Source: JAIVJM01 sp963816985
GTDB lineage: Bacteria > Acidobacteriota > Blastocatellia > Pyrinomonadales > Pyrinomonadaceae
Length of the DNA: 64,000 bases
Assembly: GCA_963816985.1 (NCBI GenBank)
Contig: CAWFMF010000004.1
Location: 4,340,001 to 4,404,000, forward strand
Direction of reading: 5' to 3'
Positions 27,660-35,620 of this stretch are shown in pieces; the stretch's first letter is position 1; each line of letters starts with the position of its first letter. The translations under genes and the position numbers were made by a program. The notes under the pieces were generated by a model that was given only the letters and a program-made list of their open reading frames with translations, ran no database searches and was not told the DNA's origin.

Positions 27660-28754
27660 TCACGTCTCAAGTTTAATCTTTGTGGAGCGCACCTCGGATT
27701 GTATCATTCCGGCAGCGGGGCGACAAAATTTGCTCCCCTGAACATCGCCCGCCAGCCCCTTCTCCGGCCTCTCGACTCCTTCAACCAACTCCGCGCGAAC
27801 CACCGCCGCGTTTTCTATCCGCTCGCCGCGCTCGACAACCACACCCGCGCCTAAGATTGAACGGAAGACGGTCGCGCCTTGCGACACTCTGACTCCTTCC
27901 CAGAGGACGCTTTCACGAACGTCAGCACCCGGCTCGACTCTTGAGCCCTCGCCTAGCTCAACGTCCCGGCCCTCCTTCTTCATCAATTCGAGACTCGTCT
28001 CAAGGTAACGCTTCACGGTCGAAAGCTCGTGCCAGTAACCCTCGGCGACGTGCGCCGCGATTGTCTCGCCCCGCTCCATCGCGGGGATGTACACGTCCGT
28101 CACGGAATGGGAAAAAACGCCGCGCGGGATGAAAGTAAAAATGCGCGGGTCGAGAATCTGTATCCCCGTGAACATCAGCGGCGCATCGTCGTCCTCAACA
28201 ACAACAACGTCGCTTCCCTCTCTTTTAACTTCTCCCTTAAGAAGTGCGGCGCGAGACACGCCGCTGGCGTTATCGGACGCGGGGAAGCCGCCGAAGCTTG
28301 CAATCATCCCGCTGCGCACGTGGACGACGCTGTAGTGTTCGCGCTCGGCGTTGGGGCGCAGGACGAGCGTCGCCAACGCACGGTTGCGGCGGTGCGTTTC
28401 GAGGGCCGCTTTGAGGTCAATGTCGGTGGCGATTTTGCCGTTGATGACGACGAAGGCGTCGCCTTCGAGGAGTTCGCGCGCGTTGTCGAGAGCGCCGCTG
28501 GTTCCGAGGATGGTGGGCTCTTCGACGTAATGCAGGCGCACGCCGAAGCGGCTCCCGTCGCCGAGCGCGGCGCGCACGGACTCCGATTGATGATGAAGGT
28601 TGACGACCACATCGTCGAAGCCGTGGCGCGCGAGATACTCGGCCACGTAGCCGACGAGCGGTCGCCCCATGAAAGGGATCGCGGGCTTCGCCCGGTCAAT
28701 CGTCAGCGGCCAGAGCCGCGTGCCGTACCCGGCGGCCAGAATCATCGCGCGCAT
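27660..28754 (-). CDS. Sugar-phosphate nucleotidyltransferase, MurU-like, with C-terminal hexapeptide domain
   Basis: 364 residues. N-terminal Rossmann-type nucleotidyltransferase: AMILAAGYGTRLWPLT at the start with the GxGTRLxPLT motif, AKPAIPFMGRPL, and ILGTSGALDNARELL near 85. The C-terminal third (about 265-340) has left-handed beta-helix repeats (VEPGADVRESVLWEGVRVSQGATVFRSILGAGVVVERGERIENAAVV). MurU itself is about 220 residues and lacks this domain, so this is a longer relative, resembling mannose-1-phosphate guanylyltransferases in layout. Coupling to the AmgK-like kinase (72 bases downstream) supports UDP-MurNAc formation. GDP-sugar synthesis is the alternative. Confidence 0.82.
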   Translation of the reverse strand: MRAMILAAGYGTRLWPLTIDRAKPAIPFMGRPLVGYVAEYLARHGFDDVVVNLHHQSESVRAALGDGSRFGVRLHYVEEPTILGTSGALDNARELLEGDAFVVINGKIATDIDLKAALETHRRNRALATLVLRPNAEREHYSVVHVRSGMIASFGGFPASDNASGVSRAALLKGEVKREGSDVVVVEDDDAPLMFTGIQILDPRIFTFIPRGVFSHSVTDVYIPAMERGETIAAHVAEGYWHELSTVKRYLETSLELMKKEGRDVELGEGSRVEPGADVRESVLWEGVRVSQGATVFRSILGAGVVVERGERIENAAVVRAELVEGVERPEKGLAGDVQGSKFCRPAAGMIQSEVRSTKIKLET

Positions 28755-28908
28755 TCGCCTTCTACCTCACATCATTGTTGATAAAAATTATCTGGACGAG
28801 ACATTAACATACACACCGCCGCCGCTGTCTGCACGCCGGAAAGGTTCGTGCTACGTCAAAGCAATTTTGTAGACGAGATAAAGGCGGCGGGTTTCGGTTG
28901 ATGAACTA

Positions 28909-29727
28909 TCAGGCGTGTTGTCGAAAGCCTCTCTGCCGCGCGGCTTCGTAGAGCACGACGGCGAGGGCGACGGCGACGTTCAGACTCTCCACGGTCTCGC
29001 GCATTGGAATGCGGAGGTGCTCGTGTGCCGCCGCCGTCTCTTCCACACTCAGCCCTCCGGCCTCCGGCCCGACGATGACGGCGCGGGGAGTCGTCCAGTC
29101 TATTTCGGTGTGGTTGGCGGCGTCGTGGACGGTCGAAGCGACGGTCAGGATGCCCCGGTCTCTGCACCAGCCGAGAGCTTCGTCAAAGCGCGCGCCCGTC
29201 CAGAGCGGCAGGCGGAAGGCCGAGCCCATCGAGCCGCGCAGGGCCTTCGGCGAGAAGAGGTCGGTCGAGCCTTCGGTGGAGATGGCGGCGGTCGCGCCCG
29301 CGGCCTCGGCGACGCGCAGCATGGCCCCCGCGTTCGAGGGGTTGTTCACGCGGTGCATGATGACGACGAGCGGCGTCGCGGCGGGAGTTTCTATCACTTC
29401 CCTTCCGGTCAAAGGTCTGCGCGCGAGGGCGACGACGCCCTGAGAGTTCTTCACGTCGGAGACGGATTCGAGGACGCTTTCGCTGACCGTTAAGACCCGC
29501 CCGCAGAGGCGTCGGAGTCGCTTGAGCAGGAGCGCGCCGCGCTCGTCCTGCTCGACGGACTCCGCGTGGAGAACGGCCTCGAACTTGAGAGCCGCGCCGA
29601 CGGCATCTTCCGAAAGCCTCACGCCTTCGACGAAGATGAGTTCCGCCTCTCGCCCATCGCGCACGGCGCGCGCGTGTTGGACGAGTGGGTTCTTGCGGCT
29701 CGTGATGACTTCGGTGTGCCGACTCAT
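28909..29727 (-). CDS. TrmH/SpoU family RNA 2'-O-methyltransferase
   Basis: 272 residues. An N-terminal RNA-binding region of about 100 residues (SRKNPLVQHARAVRDGREAELIFVEGVRL) precedes the SPOUT knot. Motif 1 VNNPSNAGAMLRVAEAAGA, motif 2 AVIVGPEAGGLS and motif 3 IPMRETVESLNVAVALAVVLYEAARQ are intact. It should methylate ribose of a 23S rRNA or tRNA residue; RlmB-like and TrmL-like members look alike, so the target is not assigned. It starts at 29727 immediately after the stop of the EEP gene, so the two are probably co-transcribed. Confidence 0.88.
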   Translation of the reverse strand: MSRHTEVITSRKNPLVQHARAVRDGREAELIFVEGVRLSEDAVGAALKFEAVLHAESVEQDERGALLLKRLRRLCGRVLTVSESVLESVSDVKNSQGVVALARRPLTGREVIETPAATPLVVIMHRVNNPSNAGAMLRVAEAAGATAAISTEGSTDLFSPKALRGSMGSAFRLPLWTGARFDEALGWCRDRGILTVASTVHDAANHTEIDWTTPRAVIVGPEAGGLSVEETAAAHEHLRIPMRETVESLNVAVALAVVLYEAARQRGFRQHA

Positions 29728-30696
29728 TTAATTATCTTCGGGCGCGATTTCGGCCCACACGGGCCAGTGGTCGGAGACGCTCAGGCGGCGCGCGACGCCC
29801 CAGCGGAGGACGCGCGCGCGGCGGACGAAAATCCAGTCCGCGTGGAGACGAATGGGGCCTGACCTCCAAGTGCCGATGCCCGTGGGAAGAGGCGTCGTGT
29901 AGCCCCTCGCTTCGAGCAGGCTCCGCGCGGCGACGCGCGCCTCACGCGCTAAGGTGTTGAAGTCGCCGAGGAGCAAGACCGGCCCGCCCGCACTCGTCTC
30001 GTCCGCGTGAGCGAGCACCGCCTCGTGTTGCTTCAACTGTTCGGCCACGCCCGCGTGCGGGTCAATGTGCGAGTTGAAGACGCGCAACACACTCGCGCCG
30101 AAGGGGACGGTCGCGGCGAGCGCGAGGCGCGGACGCCAGGCGCATTCGGCCCACGGCAACTCGACACGCGCGGCGCGAGACAGCGGCACACGGCTCAGGA
30201 AGGCGACGCCCGTGTCGCCCTCTTCGCCAGCGTTGATGCTTTCTTCGAAATCGAGATACCACTGTTTGGCCTTCGGCTGCGCCTCGTGCGGCGTCGGCGT
30301 CGAGGCGCGGACGTAGCTCATGCCGAGCGCCTCGGCCAACTCGCGCGCGACGTGTCGGCCTCCGGCGCGCAAGGTCTGGCGGTCGGCCTCCTGCAAAGCG
30401 ATGAGGTCGGCGGGCGGCATCCTCGCGCCGTCACGGAAGGCGAGGGCGGCGCGGCGGATGTTTTCTTTGACAAGACGCGGGCGGCGACCCGGACGACCAA
30501 AGCCGAGGCGACGCATGAGGCTCCCGGAGATGAGACGCGAGCCGACGGCGTAACGGATGTTGTAGGTGGCGACGACGAGCCTTGAAACGTCAGGCGTGGG
30601 GGCGTCGGCGTTGGTGAAATTGCCGGACTCCAAATCGGGCACGCGCTCTCCCTGTGGCTGCGTGTGTTGCCGGATGGCGGCGGGTGGGTGCATCAT
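29728..30696 (-). CDS. Endonuclease/exonuclease/phosphatase (EEP) family protein
   Basis: About 322 residues from ATG 30696 (a second ATG at 30693 is equally good). EEP fold: VVATYNIRYAVG near residue 40, LIALQEADRQTLR (catalytic Glu), NSHIDPHAG, VLLLGDFNTLAREAR (Asp and Asn) and SVSDHWPVWAEI (terminal Asp/His) all present. Members hydrolyse nucleic acids or phospholipids or inositol phosphates. No signal peptide or other domain is visible, so function remains open. The longer frame starting at 30975 overlaps the divergent receiver gene and is rejected. The gap to that gene is 73 bases. Confidence 0.85.
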   Translation of the reverse strand: MMHPPAAIRQHTQPQGERVPDLESGNFTNADAPTPDVSRLVVATYNIRYAVGSRLISGSLMRRLGFGRPGRRPRLVKENIRRAALAFRDGARMPPADLIALQEADRQTLRAGGRHVARELAEALGMSYVRASTPTPHEAQPKAKQWYLDFEESINAGEEGDTGVAFLSRVPLSRAARVELPWAECAWRPRLALAATVPFGASVLRVFNSHIDPHAGVAEQLKQHEAVLAHADETSAGGPVLLLGDFNTLAREARVAARSLLEARGYTTPLPTGIGTWRSGPIRLHADWIFVRRARVLRWGVARRLSVSDHWPVWAEIAPEDN

Positions 30697-30769
30697 CGCT
30701 CTTCGGGAGAATCGCCCCTTAAAAACTAACCCGCGTCGCGCGGGCGTGGAAAACGAAGGAAGATTATAA

Positions 30770-31153
30770 ATGAATCGAAGGGTTCTGGCCGCCGTCGCGG
30801 ATATTTTCTTTGCCTCGAAGATACGCGGGACGGCGGAGCATTTGAACGTCACGGCGGAGTTCGCGGCGAGCGCCGACGCGCTATTCGACACGGCGAAGAC
30901 CGACGTGCCCTCGCTCATCATCCTCGACCTCCAAGACGAGAAGGTTGACCCCTTCGCGCTCGCCGCGCGGCTCAAGGCCGACGAGCAACTGCGCGTCGTG
31001 CCGCTCGTCGGCTTCTACTCGCACGTCCACACGGACATCCGCGAGCGTGCCGAAAGCGCAGGAGTTGACCGAGTGCTGCCGCGCTCGGCCTTCACGAAGA
31101 GGTTAACGGAAATCCTCCTCGGCGAAGAGCCTCTGAACAGTGCGAAACAATAA
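30770..31153 (+). CDS. Degenerate response-regulator receiver (CheY-like) protein
   Basis: 127 residues with a CheY-like alpha/beta pattern: VLAAVADIFFASKIRG, PSLIILDLQDEKVDPFALAARLKADE, VVPLVGFYSHVHTDIRERAESAGVDRVLPRSAFTKRL. The phospho-acceptor position is kept (ILDLQD). But the usual N-terminal acidic pair is reduced to one Asp (AVADIFF), and the conserved Lys is Arg (LPRS), so phosphorylation may be altered or absent. No output domain. The ATG at 30770 has GGAAG upstream. Not next to a histidine kinase. Confidence 0.8.
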   Translation: MNRRVLAAVADIFFASKIRGTAEHLNVTAEFAASADALFDTAKTDVPSLIILDLQDEKVDPFALAARLKADEQLRVVPLVGFYSHVHTDIRERAESAGVDRVLPRSAFTKRLTEILLGEEPLNSAKQ

Positions 31154-31378
31154 AGCCCCTGAAAGGGGCGTAAGAATTTAGCCCACGGCGCGAGCCGTGG
31201 GGATAATCGCCACATACGACGATAAGAGCCCCGGCAGGGGCGAAAGAAATCCGACCGGCGGGATAAGCACAGTCGGATTTCTTTCGCCCCTGCCGGGGCT
31301 CTTAAAACTTTCTTCGTCGCCATGTCCCACGGCTCGCGCCGTGGGCTAAATTCTTACGCCCACTCCGTGGGCTTTTAA
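31153..31378. repeat. Large nested palindrome (two-layer inverted repeat)
   Basis: About 220 bases between the receiver gene and aroF stop. An outer inverted repeat of 35 bases (31167-31201 with 31326-31360) is perfect, as is an inner one of 31 bases (31225-31255 with 31272-31302, loop 16). Short flanking arms outside the outer repeat (AAAGCCCCT-type and GGGCTTTT) also pair. The arms include the motif CCCACGGC, and the inner arms AGAGCCCCGGCAGGGG. It has no ORF. It could act as a bidirectional terminator for the two convergent genes and looks like a REP or MITE-type element. Confidence 0.8.
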
Positions 31379-31406
31379 AGTAGCCTCTCGGTAGTCGCTT
31401 TGCCCC

Positions 31407-32426
31407 TCAACCAACCGGCGCGGGGGCGATCACTTCGTGAATCGCCTTCACCTCCGTGACTAGTTGCTCGTACTGCTCCAGCGTCAGGGCCTGCGGGCCG
31501 TCGGAGAGGGCGCGCTCCGGGTGGTCGTGGACTTCGATGATGAGGCCGTCGGCCCCGACCGCGACGCCCGCGCGCGCGAGCGGCGTGACCATGTAGTTCT
31601 TCCCCGTGCCGTGCGAGGGGTCAACGACGACGGGCAGGTGCGAGAGCCTTCGGACGGCGGGGATGGCCGCGAGGTCGAGCGTGTTGCGCGTGTGCTGCGC
31701 GAAGGTGCGGACGCCGCGCTCGCAGAGGATGACGTTGTAGTTGCCTTCGGCCATGACGTACTCGGCGGCGAGGAGCCACTCGTCGAGCATCGCGGCCAGT
31801 CCGCGCTTGAGCAACACGGGCAGGTGCGAGCGGCCCGCGCGCCGCAGCAGCGAAAAGTTCTGCATGTTGCGCGCGCCGATTTGAATCACGTCGGCGTAGC
31901 GTTCGACCAAGTCGAGCCCGGCCTCGTCCATCGCCTCCGTCACAATCTTAAGACCGTAACGCTCTCGCACTTCGGCCAGAATCTTCAGCCCGTCCTCGCC
32001 CATGCCCTGAAACGCGTAGGGCGAAGTGCGCGGCTTGAACGCGCCGCCGCGGAAGAAGCGCGCACCGCTGCGGCGGACGACTTCGGCGACGGCGAAAGCC
32101 TGCTCGTGGCTCTCGACGGCGCACGGCCCGGCGATGATGGCGAGTTCGTCGCCGCCGATCTCGGCGTCGCCGACTTTCACCACGGTCTTTTCGGGTCGCA
32201 GGTCAACCGACACTAACTTGAACGGCTTCGTGACGCGGATGGCCTCGGCGACGCCGGGCAGCGACTCGAAGCGCGCGGTGTCAATCGAGCCGCTGTTGCC
32301 CGTGATGCCGATGGCCGTCCGCATCGCGCCGGGCATCGGGTGCGCGCGGAAGCCTAAGTCGGTGATGACGCGAACGACCCCGGCGACTTCGCCTTCGGTG
32401 GCGTCGGCTTTCATGACGATGAGCAT
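31407..32426 (-). CDS. aroF: 3-deoxy-7-phosphoheptulonate synthase (DAHP synthase)
   Basis: 339 residues, TIGR01361-type enzyme, first step of the shikimate pathway (PEP plus erythrose-4-phosphate). An N-terminal ferredoxin-like domain (MLIVMKADATEGEVAGVVRVI, about 1-70) precedes the TIM barrel with AIIAGPCAVESHEQA, FRGGAFKPRTSPYAFQG, QIGARNMQNF, LKRGLAAMLDEW, ILCERG and VVVDPSHGTGK motifs. ATG at 32426 with AGAGG about nine bases upstream. The 233-base gap upstream to the argS end should hold its promoter; I see no gene or RNA there. Confidence 0.94.
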   Translation of the reverse strand: MLIVMKADATEGEVAGVVRVITDLGFRAHPMPGAMRTAIGITGNSGSIDTARFESLPGVAEAIRVTKPFKLVSVDLRPEKTVVKVGDAEIGGDELAIIAGPCAVESHEQAFAVAEVVRRSGARFFRGGAFKPRTSPYAFQGMGEDGLKILAEVRERYGLKIVTEAMDEAGLDLVERYADVIQIGARNMQNFSLLRRAGRSHLPVLLKRGLAAMLDEWLLAAEYVMAEGNYNVILCERGVRTFAQHTRNTLDLAAIPAVRRLSHLPVVVDPSHGTGKNYMVTPLARAGVAVGADGLIIEVHDHPERALSDGPQALTLEQYEQLVTEVKAIHEVIAPAPVG

Positions 32427-32660
32427 GTGTCAGAACCTCTGTGCGAACGTTTTACTTTCGGCCCGTCGTTCGTTTCGGAACACGTCCGGCGGGCTCAAAC
32501 TCTTCGGCAACTCGCCAACCCTTTGCATTCTGCCAAGCGTGTCGGCTCGCGGCACAGACCGTCAAAGCGCTTCTTCCCCGGACAACGGCAGATTATTCAT
32601 GGCGGACGCGCCAGCCGTCAAAGGAGAGTGCAAGCGTTGTGCCCGAAGTGCGGCGGTCGT

Positions 32661-34709
32661 CTACATCCTTTCGGGGACTTCGATGCCGAGCGTGTCGAGC
32701 GCCGCGATGAGTTGGCGACGGACGAAGTCCGCGACCGCGATGAGGACGGCGCGCTTCGCCTCGTTCTCTTCGCCGAGGATGTGATGCCGGTGATAGAAGA
32801 GGTTGAAGGCGCGCGCGAGTTGAAACGCGTACTTCGCGACGTGCGCCGGTTCGTTCTGCGAGGCCGACTGCCGGAGCGCCTCCTCGAAGCGCGCCGCCTG
32901 CGTCGTCAGAGACCAAATCTCGTCTCCGCCCTCGCCGACGAACGTCGCGCCGATGTCGTCATTCGGGTGGGCGACGAGTCCGAGCGCCCTTTCGACCGAA
33001 GGGGCGTCGAGCTTGCGGAAAATCGAGTTGGCGCGCACCGCCGCGTACTGGCAATAGGGGCCGGTCTCGCCCTCGAACGAGAGCGCCTCCTGAAAGTCGA
33101 AGACGATGACGGAGTTGCGCGTCCACTTCAAGAGGAAGTAGCGGAGCGCGCCGACGGCAATGACGTGCGCGGTCTTTTGCCTCTCTTCCGCCGAGAGCTG
33201 CGGGTGTCTCGATTCGACTTCTTTGAGAGCATTCTCTTCGAGTCTATCAATCAAATCATCCGCCTTGACGCCCAAGCCCCTTCGCCCGCTCATCTCGATG
33301 AAGGGACGCGCGCGGTCTTCCGTGCTCAACTCGATGCCGAGTTCTTCGGCGGCGGCGGGCGAGAGCGCGACCATCTCGTAAGAGAGGTGGACGCTCGCCT
33401 CCTCGCCGACTTCGGGCGCGACCGACGCGACGCCCTTTCGGACGACCTCCTGCGGGTACGACTGCCGCGAGTCAATGACGTTATAGACGGTCGCGCCGCC
33501 GCCGAAGTGTGGCGCGTCGGGCGTCGCTTCTTTCGCCCCGCTCGTCGTCGTCCAGACGGCGTGGCCGTCTTCGTATGCGCGGAAGGGCTTGAAGTCGAAG
33601 TTCAGCTCGACCTGTCCGAGTTTCCAGAGTTGATAGGCAATGTCCTTGCCCGTGTATGTGACCGTCCCGTTCGAGCGCACGATGACTTTATCCGCTTCGT
33701 GCTCGTCGGTGCTCGAATGCGTGTCCATCGGCATGACCCAGCAGCCCTTGTTGCGGCCCTCGGTCTCAAGGCGAATCGCGCCCGAAGCCTTGATGCGCTC
33801 GAAGGCGTGCTGCCAGAGGAAGTGCAGGACTTCGGACTCGCGCGGCAGCAGGTCGTAGCGGATGCCGAGCCGCTCCATCGTGTCGAGATGCTGGTTGACG
33901 ATGCGCGTCGCTACGTAGTCGGCGAGCGCCGCCGTGTCGTTGTCACCCTCTTCGAGCGCGTGCAAAGTCTCGACGCGCAGGCGCAGGCGCTCCGGGTCTT
34001 CCTTAGCGTCGGGGTCGCCGCCACGGTAGAAGAGGCCGACGCGCGCGTATAAGTCCCAGCAGTAATAGTCGAAGGGCCGTTCGGGGCCGAGCGAGGCGTC
34101 GAGGGCGCGCACGTCTTCGAGCGTCATGCGTTCGAGGTGAATGAAGCCGACGACTACGTCGGCGACCTGGACGCCCGTGTTGTCAATGTAGTTGTGGACT
34201 TCGACGCGCTCGCCTTTGGCGCGCAGGACGCGGACGAAGGTGTCGCCGATGACCGAGTTGCGCAGGTGACCGATGTGCGCGGCCTTGTTCGGGTTGACGC
34301 TCGTGTGCTCGACCATCCGCTTCGGTGGCGCGTCGGCGGCTTCGGAAGAAGACGCGGGCGCGGCGGATTCTTGCGCGGACTTCTTAACGCCGGTCAGCCC
34401 TGCGAGCAGGCGCGCGCGGTCGAAGAAGAGATTGAGGTAGCCCGCGCCCGCGACTTCGACGCGCGCGACATCTTCGACGGCTTCGAGTTCGACTTTTAAC
34501 TCTTCGGCGATGGCGCGCGGGTTCTTCTTCTCGCCGGTCGCCTGCTTGATGCGCTTCGCCAGCTCGAAGGCGACGGGAAAGGCGAGGTCGCCGAGTTCGG
34601 TGCGCGGCGGGACTTCAGCCGAGACCTGTTCGAGCTCGACCCCGAACTTTCCGGCGGCTGCCGCGCGCACGCGCTCGCGCAGTCTCTCCTGGAGGGCAAT
34701 GAGATTCAA
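32661..34709 (-). CDS. argS: Arginine--tRNA ligase
   Basis: 682 residues, longer than the usual 550-600. The N-terminal additional domain (about 1-100) precedes the class I core with the HIGH-type motif HIGHLRN near 145. The long middle part and the C-terminal DALR anticodon domain end in the MERF-like IEVPERM. An Ala/Ser/Glu-rich insertion of about 20 residues (SSSEAADAPPKR) lies just before the core. It starts at a TTG (34709), with AAGGG about 11 bases upstream. It charges tRNA-Arg and is apparently transcribed alone on the minus strand, divergent from the sirtuin gene. Confidence 0.94.
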   Translation of the reverse strand: MNLIALQERLRERVRAAAAGKFGVELEQVSAEVPPRTELGDLAFPVAFELAKRIKQATGEKKNPRAIAEELKVELEAVEDVARVEVAGAGYLNLFFDRARLLAGLTGVKKSAQESAAPASSSEAADAPPKRMVEHTSVNPNKAAHIGHLRNSVIGDTFVRVLRAKGERVEVHNYIDNTGVQVADVVVGFIHLERMTLEDVRALDASLGPERPFDYYCWDLYARVGLFYRGGDPDAKEDPERLRLRVETLHALEEGDNDTAALADYVATRIVNQHLDTMERLGIRYDLLPRESEVLHFLWQHAFERIKASGAIRLETEGRNKGCWVMPMDTHSSTDEHEADKVIVRSNGTVTYTGKDIAYQLWKLGQVELNFDFKPFRAYEDGHAVWTTTSGAKEATPDAPHFGGGATVYNVIDSRQSYPQEVVRKGVASVAPEVGEEASVHLSYEMVALSPAAAEELGIELSTEDRARPFIEMSGRRGLGVKADDLIDRLEENALKEVESRHPQLSAEERQKTAHVIAVGALRYFLLKWTRNSVIVFDFQEALSFEGETGPYCQYAAVRANSIFRKLDAPSVERALGLVAHPNDDIGATFVGEGGDEIWSLTTQAARFEEALRQSASQNEPAHVAKYAFQLARAFNLFYHRHHILGEENEAKRAVLIAVADFVRRQLIAALDTLGIEVPERM

Positions 34710-34830
34710 ACGTTTCCAACCCTTCTACCGAATTCATCCCCCGCGCGTGCGCCGAAAGACGCTCGCCGGGAAAATCGAAAGTATAGCGCAGCGTCGTCGT
34801 TGCTTGCCAACCGGGCCGGAGTCGCCTCGC

Positions 34831-34861
34831 TTGACACTGGCGTGTCGCGGTCTGCTACCAT
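34831..34861 (+). promoter_or_regulatory. Candidate sigma70 promoter of the sirtuin-larC-folE run
   Basis: TTGACA at 34831-34836 followed by TACCAT at 34856-34861 (spacing 19) or CTACCA at 34855 (spacing 18). The predicted start site is close to 34868, three bases before the TTG start codon at 34871, so the transcript may be leaderless. Confidence 0.5.
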
Positions 34862-34870
34862 CCTTCAGAT

Positions 34871-35620
34871 TTGACGCTGGATAAGTCACAAGTAAACGTC
34901 TCGGAGCGTCTTCGAGAAAGACTTCGCGCGGCCCGCCGGGTCTTCGTCCTGACGGGCGCGGGCGTCTCCGCCGAGAGCGGCGTCCCGACTTTCAGGGGCG
35001 GCGGCGGGACGACGGTCTGGAAGGGGATGCCCTTCGATGTCATCTCTTCCGCCGGGATGGTCGCGCGCGATTTGCCAGCCGTGTGGGAGTGGTTCGACTA
35101 CCGCCGTCGGAAGCTCGAAAGCCTCAAGCCGAATCCGGCGCACGAGACGCTCGCGCGCTGGCAGGAGAGGTTCGAGCAGCTCACACTCGCCACGCAGAAC
35201 GTTGACGGCCTGCACGCCGCCGCCGGTTCGCGCGGAGTGCTTGAGCTGCACGGGAGCATCTGGACGGCGCGTTGCCTACGTTGCGAGGCGCGCGAAGACC
35301 TGCGCCGCGTTAAAGAGGACGAGCGACCGCCGAAGTGTCGCGCGTGCGGCGACTCTATGCGGCCCGACGTGGTGCTCTTCGGCGAGATTGTGCCGTCGGA
35401 AGTTTTTCGGACGGCGGCCCTGCGCGCCTCGGAATGCGACGTATGCTTCGTCGTCGGGACTTCGGCGCTCGTCTACCCGGCGGCTGGACTGCCGGAGTAC
35501 GCGCGGCGCGCGGGCGCTTTTCTGGTCGAGGTCAACCCTGAGCCGACGCCGCTCTCGGAGATGTGCGACGAGTTGATTGAGGGAAAGGCGGGCGAGGTTC
35601 TGCCGCTTCTCGATTTTTGA
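34871..35620 (+). CDS. cobB: NAD-dependent protein deacylase, Sir2 family
   Basis: 249 residues from a TTG at 34871, with no ATG or GTG nearby. The sirtuin fold is complete: LTGAGVSAESGVPTFRG near 28, TQNVDGLHAAAG with the NAD-contact Asp, the catalytic His in LELHGS, the four zinc Cys (CLRC and CRAC), and VVGTSALVYPAAGLPEYARR. It removes acetyl or succinyl groups from lysine using NAD. The stop overlaps the larC start by one base (TGATG), so the two are translationally coupled. Confidence 0.92.
   Translation: MTLDKSQVNVSERLRERLRAARRVFVLTGAGVSAESGVPTFRGGGGTTVWKGMPFDVISSAGMVARDLPAVWEWFDYRRRKLESLKPNPAHETLARWQERFEQLTLATQNVDGLHAAAGSRGVLELHGSIWTARCLRCEAREDLRRVKEDERPPKCRACGDSMRPDVVLFGEIVPSEVFRTAALRASECDVCFVVGTSALVYPAAGLPEYARRAGAFLVEVNPEPTPLSEMCDELIEGKAGEVLPLLDF

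Noticed and set aside
30697..30975. N-terminal extension of the EEP gene to 30975
   Set aside because: It runs antisense through the start of the receiver gene and has no domain; the pair of ATG at 30696/30693 fits the fold.
31153..31378. A tRNA or small RNA gene in the nested palindrome
   Set aside because: No tRNA-like acceptor, anticodon or T-loop pattern; the symmetry is fully explained by two inverted repeats.
32427..32660. A possible small gene between aroF and argS
   Set aside because: No frame with a convincing start and composition; better read as the promoter region of aroF and the end of argS.
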